Part shown: positions 26,663-33,953 of the stretch, one piece after another
How the letters are laid out: the number at the start of each line of letters is the position of its first letter
Position numbering within the stretch: position 1 is the stretch's first letter
NCBI GenBank assembly: GCA_020442065.1
Contig: JAGRKZ010000153.1
Location: forward strand, 1-35,125
Direction of reading: 5' to 3'
Origin: Bauldia sp.
GTDB taxonomy: Bacteria; Pseudomonadota; Alphaproteobacteria; Rhizobiales; Kaistiaceae
DNA length: 35,125 bases
Made by a program: the position numbers and the translations under genes
The notes under the pieces: model-generated
The model's database searches: none
The model's input: only the letters and a program-made list of their open reading frames with translations
What the model was told of the DNA's origin: nothing

Positions 26663-27460
26663 ATGGACGCGTTGGTCGCGACTGCCCAGCCGCAGGTTAT
26701 CCAGGAGTCGAACCGGGACTTCGTCGGGTCGCTGGCAAAGGGCCTGAAGGTCTTGTGCGCCTTCAACGAAAGCTCCGGCCGGATGACCCTGACCGAGGTC
26801 GCCCGGCTCTCCCAGTTGCCGAGGGCCGGCGCGCGTCGATTGCTGCTGACCCTGCACGCCCTGGGCTACGTGCGGTTCGACGGCAAGCACTTCGCCCTGT
26901 CGCCGAAGGTCCTGGAACTCGGATTCTCGTACTTGTCCTCCCAGCATTGGCTGAGCGTCGCTTCGCCCCTGCTCGAGGCGCTCCGCGACGAGTTGGACGA
27001 GGCGGTATCGGTGACGACCCTGGAGGGGACCGAGGTGGTGTATGTCGCCCGGTTCCCGGTCGACAGGGTCATGACCCTTGCGATGGATATCGGCTCGCGC
27101 AAGCCAGCCTATTGCACGGCCATGGGGCGCGTCCTGCTGAGCGCGCTTCCCGACACCAAGATTCGGGAGCTGCTGCGCGCCAGCGACATGCGGCAATTCA
27201 CCGGGCGGACCCTTCATGACATGAAGGCTGTCACCGCCGCGGTCCACGAGGTGCGGCAGCAGGGCTATTGCCTGATCGATCGGGAGCTCGAGGAGAGCCT
27301 GGTCGCCATTTCCGTTCCGCTGAGAAACTATCACGGCGAGACCATTGCGGCCGTGAACGTGTGTGGACACCCCGGGACACTGTCCCTCGCGGACCTCAAA
27401 GACCGCTGCCTGCCGGCCCTTCAGGCGGCGTCGTTGAAGATTTCCCAAATCCTGGTCTGA
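26663..27460 (+). CDS. IclR-family transcriptional regulator (PcaR/PobR-like)
   Basis: 265 residues. The N-terminal winged helix-turn-helix spans about residues 20-80 (RDFVGSLAKGLKVLCAF, then MTLTEVARLSQLPRAGARR). The effector domain covers about 90-265, with PAYCTAMGRVLLSALP and SLVAISVPLRN, both typical of IclR. The FVxSLxKGL opening is that of the PcaR/PcaU/PobR group, which control aromatic catabolism. Start: ATG 26663 with GGAG six bases upstream. It is divergent from the hydroquinone operon and three bases upstream of the CobT-like gene. Operators flank it on both sides, so it probably controls its own gene, the CobT-like gene, the catabolic run and perhaps the KSTD operon. The effector, likely a pathway intermediate, is unknown. 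Confidence 0.92.
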   Translation: MDALVATAQPQVIQESNRDFVGSLAKGLKVLCAFNESSGRMTLTEVARLSQLPRAGARRLLLTLHALGYVRFDGKHFALSPKVLELGFSYLSSQHWLSVASPLLEALRDELDEAVSVTTLEGTEVVYVARFPVDRVMTLAMDIGSRKPAYCTAMGRVLLSALPDTKIRELLRASDMRQFTGRTLHDMKAVTAAVHEVRQQGYCLIDRELEESLVAISVPLRNYHGETIAAVNVCGHPGTLSLADLKDRCLPALQAASLKISQILV

Positions 27461-27463
27461 CGC

Positions 27464-29305
27464 GTGCCGGCAGAGGTCCGCAGCACGCTGCAGAAACGCG
27501 ACGACACCGGACAGATTCGCCACGGTGCCGAATGGCTGGCGATATGGTCTGATCCGGAGAGCCTCAAGTCGGACGATCAGAAGCGGCGGGAGGCCGAGGA
27601 GCGAACGACGGTCGAGCGGTGGCGCAAGAGCGTCGCCGCTTCGGCCCGGTCGCTCGCCGGCGAGCCCGACCTCGAAGTTCTCTTCGCGCCGGGCCGAGAC
27701 GGCGGCGGGCGCATCTTCGCCCCCTCCTCGCCTTACGCCCGAGAAGAACTCCCGGTCCTCCGCGGCGTCCTCGACGGCAAGGCGGCTTGCGTCCGGTTCA
27801 ACAATCCTCGCATCCATCACCGCCTGCGCCCCGCCGACGCCGACTCCGCCAGGATATTCGATGTCATCGAGGAGGCGCGCTGCCACGGCCGGCTTGCGCG
27901 GCTCTATCCGGGCGTCGAGGAGAACCTTGTCGCCAGTCAGGCCGCATCGCTCCGGGCCGCCGACCTCATGAACGCTCATCTGGCGGCGCTGATCCCCTTG
28001 GAACAGGCTCTCCGGATGGTGCTGCGCGACACGTTCTGCCAATCGCCCGAACCGTCGGTTCAGACCGCGGGCTTTCGTATGTGGGATCGCTGGCTGCGCG
28101 AACGCCACGCTGCCGATTTCCGGGAGCTGGCCGCGCTGACCGGGGATCAGGAGGCGTTCGCCCGGCGCTCGCTCGCCTTCATGAGCGCACTGTTCGCCGA
28201 GCTGCCCTCCAAAGGCCGCGGCAAGGACCGCCGCGCGCCGTCCGAGCTTGAGCCCGGCCAGGCTGACGACGCCGGAACCTATGCTTTCGAGGACATCGCG
28301 GGCGGCGACGTCATGGAACCGGGAGACCAGAGCGACATCGATGTGCCTCGGCAGCTCATCCACGAGGCCGGGTCTCGGTCCGACACCGCCTATCGGGTGT
28401 TCTGCACCGACCATGACAGGTTTGCCAACGCCGAAGACCTGGTCGACCGGGCCGAGCTTGAACGCGCGCGCCGCCGGCTGGACGAGATCCAGGCGGCCTA
28501 TCGCAAGGACACCGCCCGCCTCGCCGCGCGGCTGCAGCGCCGACTGCTGGCGCAGCAGTCGCGCCGATGGGAGTTCGATCTCGACGAGGGGCTGATCGAC
28601 GCCTCGCGCCTTGACCGGGTGATCCTCTCGCCCGGCTTCGCAAGCGCGTACAAGATGGAGGCCGAGAGCAGTTTTCGCGAAACCCTGGTCACGATCCTGA
28701 TCGACAATTCCGGCTCCATGCGCGGCCGGCCGGCAGAGATTGCCTGCGTCAGCACCGACATCCTTTCGGCAGCCCTCGAACGCTGCGGGATATCGACCGA
28801 GATCCTTGGTTTCACGACCAGGAGCTGGAAGGGCGGCGAGTCGGCGCGGACCTGGCGCAAGTCCGGCAGGCCCGAAGATCCCGGCCGGCTCAACGACCTC
28901 CTGCACATCATCTACAAGGACGCCGAGAGGCCGCTGCGGCGGGCCCGCAACGCCATCTGCGCGATGCTGTCCAACACCCTGCTCAAGGAAAACGTCGACG
29001 GCGAAGCCTTGCTCTGGGCGGCGCGGCGGATGCTCGCCCGGCCGGAGCCGCGCAAGCTGCTGATCGTCCTCTCCGACGGCGCGCCGATCGACCAGGCGAC
29101 GATCGAGAACAATGCCGACAAGCGGATCCTCGACACCCACCTGCGCCAGGTCATCTCCTGGCTGACATCGGAGACCGACATCGATCTCGCCGCCATCGGC
29201 ATTCGCCACGACGTCTCGCAGTACTATTCCCGGTCGATCCGGATCGACGCGACCGAAGACCTCGCGAGCGCGATGATCGAGCTGATCGACAGCCAGCTCG
29301 AGTGA
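27464..29305 (+). CDS. CobT-like VWA-domain protein
   Basis: 613 residues resembling CobT of aerobic cobaltochelatase. The N-terminal half is helical, with CobT-like RIFDVIEEARCHGRLA and LIPLEQALRMVL. The middle is charged (about 250-300). The C-terminal VWA domain begins VTILIDNSGSMRGRP, with MIDAS residues D414, S416 and S418 and the later D538 of LSDGAP. EILGFTTRSWKGG and LNDLLHIIYK are also CobT hallmarks. The GTG start lies 3 bp after the IclR stop without a clear ribosome-binding site, implying coupling. The CobS-like AAA+ partner is in the opposite operon arm at 14599-15624. I infer a two-part AAA+/VWA chaperone for a metalloenzyme of this pathway rather than cobalamin synthesis, since CobN and other cob genes are absent. 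Confidence 0.88.
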   Translation: MPAEVRSTLQKRDDTGQIRHGAEWLAIWSDPESLKSDDQKRREAEERTTVERWRKSVAASARSLAGEPDLEVLFAPGRDGGGRIFAPSSPYAREELPVLRGVLDGKAACVRFNNPRIHHRLRPADADSARIFDVIEEARCHGRLARLYPGVEENLVASQAASLRAADLMNAHLAALIPLEQALRMVLRDTFCQSPEPSVQTAGFRMWDRWLRERHAADFRELAALTGDQEAFARRSLAFMSALFAELPSKGRGKDRRAPSELEPGQADDAGTYAFEDIAGGDVMEPGDQSDIDVPRQLIHEAGSRSDTAYRVFCTDHDRFANAEDLVDRAELERARRRLDEIQAAYRKDTARLAARLQRRLLAQQSRRWEFDLDEGLIDASRLDRVILSPGFASAYKMEAESSFRETLVTILIDNSGSMRGRPAEIACVSTDILSAALERCGISTEILGFTTRSWKGGESARTWRKSGRPEDPGRLNDLLHIIYKDAERPLRRARNAICAMLSNTLLKENVDGEALLWAARRMLARPEPRKLLIVLSDGAPIDQATIENNADKRILDTHLRQVISWLTSETDIDLAAIGIRHDVSQYYSRSIRIDATEDLASAMIELIDSQLE

Positions 29306-29324
29306 GGGGATCAAGGGGAGAAAC

Positions 29325-29401
29325 TGGCGGGAGCGACGGGGCTCGAACCCGCGACCTCCGGCGTGACAGGCCGGCACTCTAACCAACTGAGCTACGCCCC
29401 C
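29325..29401 (-). tRNA. tRNA-Asp (GTC)
   Basis: A 77-nt cloverleaf including encoded CCA. The acceptor stem is GGGGGCG/CGCTCCC with one G-U pair. The D-arm is GCTCAGTTGGTTAGAGT, the anticodon stem CCGGC around loop CTGTCAC with anticodon GTC (29365-29367), and the T-loop is GGTTCGAGCCC. It is convergent with the CobT-like gene, 19 bp from its stop. Confidence 0.95.
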
Positions 29402-29438
29402 GCGGGCGGCCGCGAGGCATTGCCGCGGCTGGTGCGCT

Positions 29439-29467
29439 GAATTAAGCGACCGTCAGCGGCAAGTCAA
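29439..29467 (-). promoter_or_regulatory. Putative sigma-70 promoter of tRNA-Asp
   Basis: On the minus strand TTGACT (29467-29462) and TAATTC (29444-29439) are separated by exactly 17 nt. The predicted transcription start is about 30 nt upstream of the mature tRNA. It lies just past the stop of the glycosyltransferase gene. Confidence 0.55.
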
Positions 29468-29488
29468 GAAGGACCGACTCCCGTGCTA

Positions 29489-30394
29489 TTATTCCGGCCG
29501 GGACCGGGAGGAGAGTCCCTCGGCGACAGCCTCCGGCTTTCGAGCCACCTTGATCTCCCAGAGCATTCCCGACCACGCGGCGCGTATCCCTAGCCGGACG
29601 AGATATCTGACCCGGTCGAACTCCTCCCCCAAGTCGCCGCCCCAGCGTTCGACGTTCGCGGTGGTCTTCGCCAGCCGCCGCTTGAAGTAGCCGGACAGTT
29701 CCGGAAACCCCGTGCCGCGTGCAACCAGAATGCGGCCCCAGGCGCGCCCGCGAACAAAGTGGTGGCGGGCCAGCCGCCAGGGACTTCGGCACCGGCTGAT
29801 ATGATATAGGTGCACCGTCTGGGCGCGATAGGCGCGATGTCCTTCCGCCCAGAGCCGGAGGTTGACCACGGTGTCCTCCCCTGCCCGCATGTCCTCGGGG
29901 AAAAGCCCCGAGGCCATCAGCTTCCGACGGTCATATGAGCAGTGTGCTGGAGCCTCCTGAAGCTCGCCCGAAGGGCGACCCGGAAGCGCATCGGAGTGGT
30001 CCATGAAATACGACGCCCAGCCTGCCGGGGTCGTCGTTCCGTTGAGAATGGAGCCCGTCACCATGCAGAACCCCAGTCGATGCGCGGCGATCCGGGCGGC
30101 AAGGCTTCCCGGCGGCAGTTCGACGTGAGAACCGGGAAAGGAAACGTAGTCTCCCGCGGCCACCCGGACGCCGGCGTTCCTGGCAACGCCTGGCAAGGCC
30201 GGCTTCGGAAAGTCGATGATCCTGACGGACGGGAAGCGGTTTCCGACGATCTCGGCGGTCCGGTCGCCGCCGCTCGTCACCAGAATGACCTCGAATGGCT
30301 CGGTGGCCTGCTGGCCGACGACAGACGCCACCGTCCTTTCGATTGTAGCCTGGTTGTTTCTGGCGATGATCACTGCCGACAGCGCGGGCACCAT
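29489..30394 (-). CDS. GT2-like glycosyltransferase with atypical DxD region
   Basis: 301 residues with a GT-A nucleotide-sugar fold: SAVIIARNNQATIERTVAS at the start, EVILVTSGGDRTAEI, then GVARNAGVRVAAGDYV. In GT2 enzymes the next residues are usually a D-x-D metal motif; here they read SFPGSHVEL, so the acidic motif is missing. MRAGEDTVVNLRLWAEGH supplies the usual ED motif of the acceptor side. No signal or firm membrane helix is seen. I prefer ATG 30392-30394 (GAGG eight bases upstream); an ATG at 30452-30454 is possible. A TTGACT at 30480-30475 could be its -35. It is divergent from the adenylation-carrier-thioesterase gene, suggesting joint work on a glycosylated acyl or peptide-like product. 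The donor sugar is unknown. Confidence 0.82.
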   Translation of the reverse strand: MVPALSAVIIARNNQATIERTVASVVGQQATEPFEVILVTSGGDRTAEIVGNRFPSVRIIDFPKPALPGVARNAGVRVAAGDYVSFPGSHVELPPGSLAARIAAHRLGFCMVTGSILNGTTTPAGWASYFMDHSDALPGRPSGELQEAPAHCSYDRRKLMASGLFPEDMRAGEDTVVNLRLWAEGHRAYRAQTVHLYHISRCRSPWRLARHHFVRGRAWGRILVARGTGFPELSGYFKRRLAKTTANVERWGGDLGEEFDRVRYLVRLGIRAAWSGMLWEIKVARKPEAVAEGLSSRSRPE

Positions 30395-30512
30395 ACGACG
30401 GCCTCTGGCGGCACAAATTTTGGACAGTGGCAATAGTCTTGCCCTGCCCCTCATCTTCCCTAAAATGATTGCCAAGTCAAAACGTGCATGTGTGCGCCGA
30501 TACTGACGAGTC

Positions 30513-33188
30513 ATGTGGGGCTTGAAGGGCGCTCACCAGGGCGGAAGTCGACTTGTGATCAGCGCCGAGCCTCCTGGCCCCGTCGGCCTTTCCGAGGCTC
30601 TGGGGCCTCCATACGTCCCGCCCGACGGCCTGCCGGAAAACCTGTCGAGATATGTCCGCCAGCTTGTTTCCGGCAACGAGGCGGGCGAATTCGTCGAGAT
30701 CGACCGCTACGGCCGACGACACGTCACGACCTTCGGCGAGCTGTATCGGCGCGCGAGCGGCATTGCCGCAGCCCTGCGAGCGAGAAGCGGGCCTGACGAA
30801 GCGGTCGCGCTGCTCTGCTTCGAGAGTGTGCGGGCCTTCGTTGCCGCCGCGTGGGCATGTCTGCTGGCCGGCCGTGATCTGCTGCCCTTCGACACCGGAA
30901 GGGCATTCACCAATCCAGGCGAGTTCCGCGACCGCGTGATCGAGCAGGCGGCGTCGTTTCCCGGCGCGATCGTGCTCACCGATCAGTCGATGTGGCGGGC
31001 GATGATGAGCGGCGGCCCGGTCCCGCTCGCCGTCATCAACACGGAAGAGGTTCCCGAGGGCGGCGCCGCGGGCGTCGATCCCGGCCGACAGAGCTCGGTG
31101 CTGGTCCGAACGTCGGGTACCGGGGGCAAGGCCAAGCTTGCGGTCCTCGGCGCCGAGTGCCTTCGACATCGCTTCTTCGATGGATTCGACAATGCCGGGC
31201 GCGCCTGCCTCTACAATCTAGCCCACGCCTCGGTCGCGGGTCTAAGGCTGCTCCTTCCGATCGGCGACAGGGTCGTCTACCTCCATCCCCTTCGCCTGAC
31301 GGCGCAGCCGTCGGACTGGCTCGCCGCCGTCGAGGCATTCTCGATCACCGATGCGGGCATGAGCAGTTCGATCGCGTCGATGATCCTGCCGGCAGCAGAG
31401 GACGCAAACCACGCAGCGGGCATCGGCTCACTAAAACGCGTCAGTTTCGGCGCCGAGGTCATCGTGCCCGGCGTCGTGCGCCGCCTCTTGTCGGCCTTCA
31501 GGCAACGGGGCATTGACGATCTCGGCGTGTCCTTCGTCTACTCGATGACGGAGACGGGACCGCTCTACCGCTCGATCCTGCGGCTGGAGGACGCCATCGC
31601 CGAACTCGCCGACGAGACAAAGCCGATCGCACTTCGCCACTGCGTCGCCGGATGGCATCTCCAATGCGTCGACGAACGCGGCGAGCGCGTCAAAGAAGGT
31701 GAGCCCGGACGGATTCGGGTAGCATCCGATTGCAAGCTGTTCTCCGGCTACCACGGCGATCCAGCCCCTCGGCCTCAGGGGCGGCAACGCGAGGTCTGGT
31801 TCGACACGGGTGATCTCGCCGTTCTCAGGCACGGCAAGCTGACGCTGAGCGGGCGCGAGAAGTCGACCGTCATCGTGAACGCCCGCAAGATCACATGCGA
31901 GGAAATCGAGCTTGGCCTGTCGGGTATCGACGGCCTCTCGCATTCGACCGTCGTGGCGGCGCCGTGGCGCGAGACGGATCAGGTCACCGACTCGATTGCC
32001 GTCTTCTTTGTTCCGCCCCGTCAGGATCAATTGACGATCCCTCGGATCAGCCGCGCCATATTATCCACGCTCTCAAGCACGTTCGGCGTGTCCGCAAGGC
32101 ACATTGTCGCCGTAGCTCCCGACGACATCGTCCGGACGGAAACGATGAAGGTGATCCGCGACCGGCTCGTGGAGAAGTACCGCAACGGCGAAATCGAAGG
32201 TGGTGCAGGCGCCGGAGATCCGGCCGTCCGCCCCCGGCCGGACGGCAACGATGCCTTGCTCGGGCTCTGGCAGTCGGCGCTCGATTTGCCGCATCCGCCG
32301 GGGTGGAACGACACCTTCTTCGACCTCGGCGGGGATTCGCTGGCGGCGGCACGCCTGGTCTCGGCGGTGCAGGAAGCCTATGCCTTCGACCTCCCGGTCG
32401 ACAGGTTCTTTGCCGACCCGACGCCTGCCCGACTATGGGCGATCATCACGGGAGGCTCTCCAGTCTCCGAACCGCAGCCGCTCGCTCCCTCTGTTGGCGG
32501 CGCGGACCTGGTGGGCGGCATCGAAGCGTATCTCAGGGGCTGGAAAGGCGGTCGTCGGTCAAAGCCGGGCGAACTCCTCATCGGATACAACGTCGACGGC
32601 GGCAATCGGCCGATCTTCTGGGTGTTTCAATCCTACCTGGAGGCGTCGTGGCTCGCCGGGGCGCTTGGCGCCGACCAGCCCCTTTACGCCATGCGGTCTG
32701 CCGTGAATCTCCTCCCGACGGCCCAGTACTCAGAGCAGACGCTCCGGCCGTTGCTGGACCGATACGCCTGGGAGATCCTTGTCGCCAGCCAAGGTGGGGA
32801 ATTCGTCCTGGGTGGCAACTGCCAGGGAGGAATCGTCGGACTTCTGCTCGCCCGCCGGCTCCGCAAGATCGGTCGGCGACCGAGGCGTCTTTTCCTGGTG
32901 GACTGGTCCTTCGACTACGGTCGATACGATCTGCCGGTCGTCCTGTTCATGGGTCACGGCGTCGACGAACAGGACCTCGCGCACCAGAGCCGGCTGGCCC
33001 GGTTTCCGAAGGTCAGGACTTTGCGCGTACCCGGCTACTATGCGCACTACTTCGATCCCGAGCACGTGTCGCAGATCGCAGCGCATATCCGTCAGAAGCC
33101 GAAGCCGGCCAAACGCGCCAAGCATAGTGAGGCGTCCGGGTCGCGTCGGCTGCGCCGCCCCAGCGGTCGCGATACCGGCACCGGATAG
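30513..33188 (+). CDS. NRPS-like adenylation-carrier-thioesterase protein
   Basis: 891 residues. An adenylation domain (about 20-560) has a divergent ATP loop RTSGTGGKAKL, then YSMTETGP, WFDTGDLAVL, GREKSTVIVNARKI and a C-terminal TMKVIRDRL that holds the likely catalytic lysine. A carrier domain (about 575-655) follows, with S609 in FFDLGGDSLAAARL for phosphopantetheine. The C-terminal alpha/beta-hydrolase thioesterase (about 690-870) has GGNCQGG, where C770 sits at the nucleophile position normally held by serine; DWS and YYAHYF supply the probable Asp and His. There is no condensation domain, so it would load one acid and release or transfer it, perhaps as an ester, lactone or dimer. The start is ATG 30513; GTG 30555 with GGAAG upstream is an alternative. 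It stands between two tRNA genes, divergent from the glycosyltransferase. The substrate is unknown. Confidence 0.88.
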   Translation: MWGLKGAHQGGSRLVISAEPPGPVGLSEALGPPYVPPDGLPENLSRYVRQLVSGNEAGEFVEIDRYGRRHVTTFGELYRRASGIAAALRARSGPDEAVALLCFESVRAFVAAAWACLLAGRDLLPFDTGRAFTNPGEFRDRVIEQAASFPGAIVLTDQSMWRAMMSGGPVPLAVINTEEVPEGGAAGVDPGRQSSVLVRTSGTGGKAKLAVLGAECLRHRFFDGFDNAGRACLYNLAHASVAGLRLLLPIGDRVVYLHPLRLTAQPSDWLAAVEAFSITDAGMSSSIASMILPAAEDANHAAGIGSLKRVSFGAEVIVPGVVRRLLSAFRQRGIDDLGVSFVYSMTETGPLYRSILRLEDAIAELADETKPIALRHCVAGWHLQCVDERGERVKEGEPGRIRVASDCKLFSGYHGDPAPRPQGRQREVWFDTGDLAVLRHGKLTLSGREKSTVIVNARKITCEEIELGLSGIDGLSHSTVVAAPWRETDQVTDSIAVFFVPPRQDQLTIPRISRAILSTLSSTFGVSARHIVAVAPDDIVRTETMKVIRDRLVEKYRNGEIEGGAGAGDPAVRPRPDGNDALLGLWQSALDLPHPPGWNDTFFDLGGDSLAAARLVSAVQEAYAFDLPVDRFFADPTPARLWAIITGGSPVSEPQPLAPSVGGADLVGGIEAYLRGWKGGRRSKPGELLIGYNVDGGNRPIFWVFQSYLEASWLAGALGADQPLYAMRSAVNLLPTAQYSEQTLRPLLDRYAWEILVASQGGEFVLGGNCQGGIVGLLLARRLRKIGRRPRRLFLVDWSFDYGRYDLPVVLFMGHGVDEQDLAHQSRLARFPKVRTLRVPGYYAHYFDPEHVSQIAAHIRQKPKPAKRAKHSEASGSRRLRRPSGRDTGTG

Positions 33189-33277
33189 TCCGACGCGCAC
33201 CGGAAGCGTCGCGACGACTGCGGCTCGATGGACGAAGTGGGCACCTTCGCCGTGACGCTGCCGGTCACCGGCAGGGA
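33189..33277. other. Gap between the NRPS-like gene and tRNA-Val, with hairpin 33258-33274
   Basis: There is no gene here. CTGCCGG and CCGGCAG form a 7-bp stem with a 3-nt loop at 33258-33274, four bases past the tRNA 3' end on the minus strand. It may help end or process the tRNA-Val transcript, though no T-tract follows. Confidence 0.45.
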
Positions 33278-33353
33278 TGGTGGGCGGTGAGAGGATCGAA
33301 CTCCCGACATCCACGGTGTAAACGTGGCGCTCTGCCAGCTGAGCTAACCGCCC
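33278..33353 (-). tRNA. tRNA-Val (TAC)
   Basis: A 76-nt cloverleaf with encoded CCA. The acceptor stem is GGGCGGT/ACCGCCC, the D-arm GCTCAGCTGGCAGAGC, and the anticodon loop TTTACAC has anticodon TAC (33318-33320). The T-arm is GTCGGGAGTTCGATCC. It lies 134 bp downstream of hupB, as in many Rhizobiales, where lon, hupB and tRNA-Val are neighbours. Confidence 0.95.
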
Positions 33354-33453
33354 GCGTCCCACGACTTAGGCGGCACGCCGACCGGACGCAAGGCTCGCGC
33401 CCCCGGTGTCTTGCGAATTCCCTCGGGAGGTCACCTCGGCATGGCTGTCGGGC

Positions 33454-33474
33454 GGCGACCGGAGACCGGTCGCC
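33454..33474. terminator. Hairpin downstream of hupB
   Basis: GGCGACCGG and CCGGTCGCC form a perfect 9-bp stem with a 3-nt loop, beginning 14 bp past the hupB stop. There is no T-tract on the minus strand, so it is either a weak terminator or an mRNA 3'-end stabiliser. Confidence 0.5.
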
Positions 33475-33487
33475 ACCGCGCAGCGGA

Positions 33488-33763
33488 TCAGCGGTTGACC
33501 GCGTCCTTGAGGCCCTTGCCGGCCTTGAATTTCGGCGTCTTAGACGCCGCGATCTTGATGGTCTCGCCGGTGCGAGGATTGCGGCCCGTCGAGGCGGCGC
33601 GCTTGGCGACACTGAAGTTGCCGAAACCGATGATCTTCACCTCGGTGCCGTCCTTCAGGCTATTCGTGATCGCGTCGAAGGTGGCATCGACGGCCTGGCC
33701 GGCACCCGCCTTGGACATCCCGGTCGCTTCGGCGACCGCCGCGATCAGATCGTTCTTGTTCAT
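33488..33763 (-). CDS. hupB: DNA-binding protein HU
   Basis: 91-residue nucleoid protein that binds and bends DNA as a dimer. It starts [21 protein letters not shown] and carries the HU/IHF signature [21 protein letters not shown], whose RNPRTG tip includes the DNA-intercalating proline. The C-terminal [16 protein letters not shown] is typical HU. The start is ATG 33761-33763, with AGGAAAGGGA upstream. A possible -35 (TTGACT) lies just after the lon terminator. It is next to lon, a long-standing alphaproteobacterial arrangement. Confidence 0.97.
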   Translation of the reverse strand: MNKNDLIAAVAEATGMSKAGAGQAVDATFDAITNSLKDGTEVKIIGFGNFSVAKRAASTGRNPRTGETIKIAASKTPKFKAGKGLKDAVNR

Positions 33764-33852
33764 GACTGTCCCTTTCCTGACAAGGCCGAAAGCGAATCGA
33801 CACCTCCGACTTCAGCGCGGACAATCTTGCGAAAACTCGGGCCGTGCAAGTC

Positions 33853-33878
33853 AAAAACCGCGGATTTCCGCGCTTTTT
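33853..33878 (-). terminator. Rho-independent terminator between lon and hupB
   Basis: On the minus strand five A, a GC stem (CGCGG/CCGCG with AAAT loop) and five T make a terminator that could work in both directions. It is the second hairpin after lon and its T-run merges into the TTGACT that may be the hupB -35. Confidence 0.65.
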
Positions 33879-33907
33879 GATTGAGTCCGACAAATCCCCA
33901 AACCGAC

Positions 33908-33931
33908 AGCGCCCGCCGGATGGCGGGCGCT
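33908..33931 (-). terminator. Hairpin immediately after lon
   Basis: A perfect 10-bp stem (AGCGCCCGCC/GGCGGGCGCT) with a 4-nt loop starts 22 bp past the lon stop. It is followed on the minus strand by the weakly T-rich GTCGGTTTG. With the next hairpin it probably ends lon transcription. Confidence 0.65.
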
Positions 33932-33953
33932 GATAGACAATATTTTCAATACC

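Noticed and set aside
26540-29386. Very long open frame (948 codons) on the minus strand opposite the IclR and CobT-like genes
   Set aside because: It lies wholly antisense to two genes with clear family motifs, and its translation shows no recognisable domain. GC-rich coding DNA often leaves the opposite frame open.
29325-33353. Genomic-island attachment sites at the tRNA-Asp and tRNA-Val 3' ends
   Set aside because: I found no second copy of either tRNA 3' end elsewhere in the window and no integrase gene.
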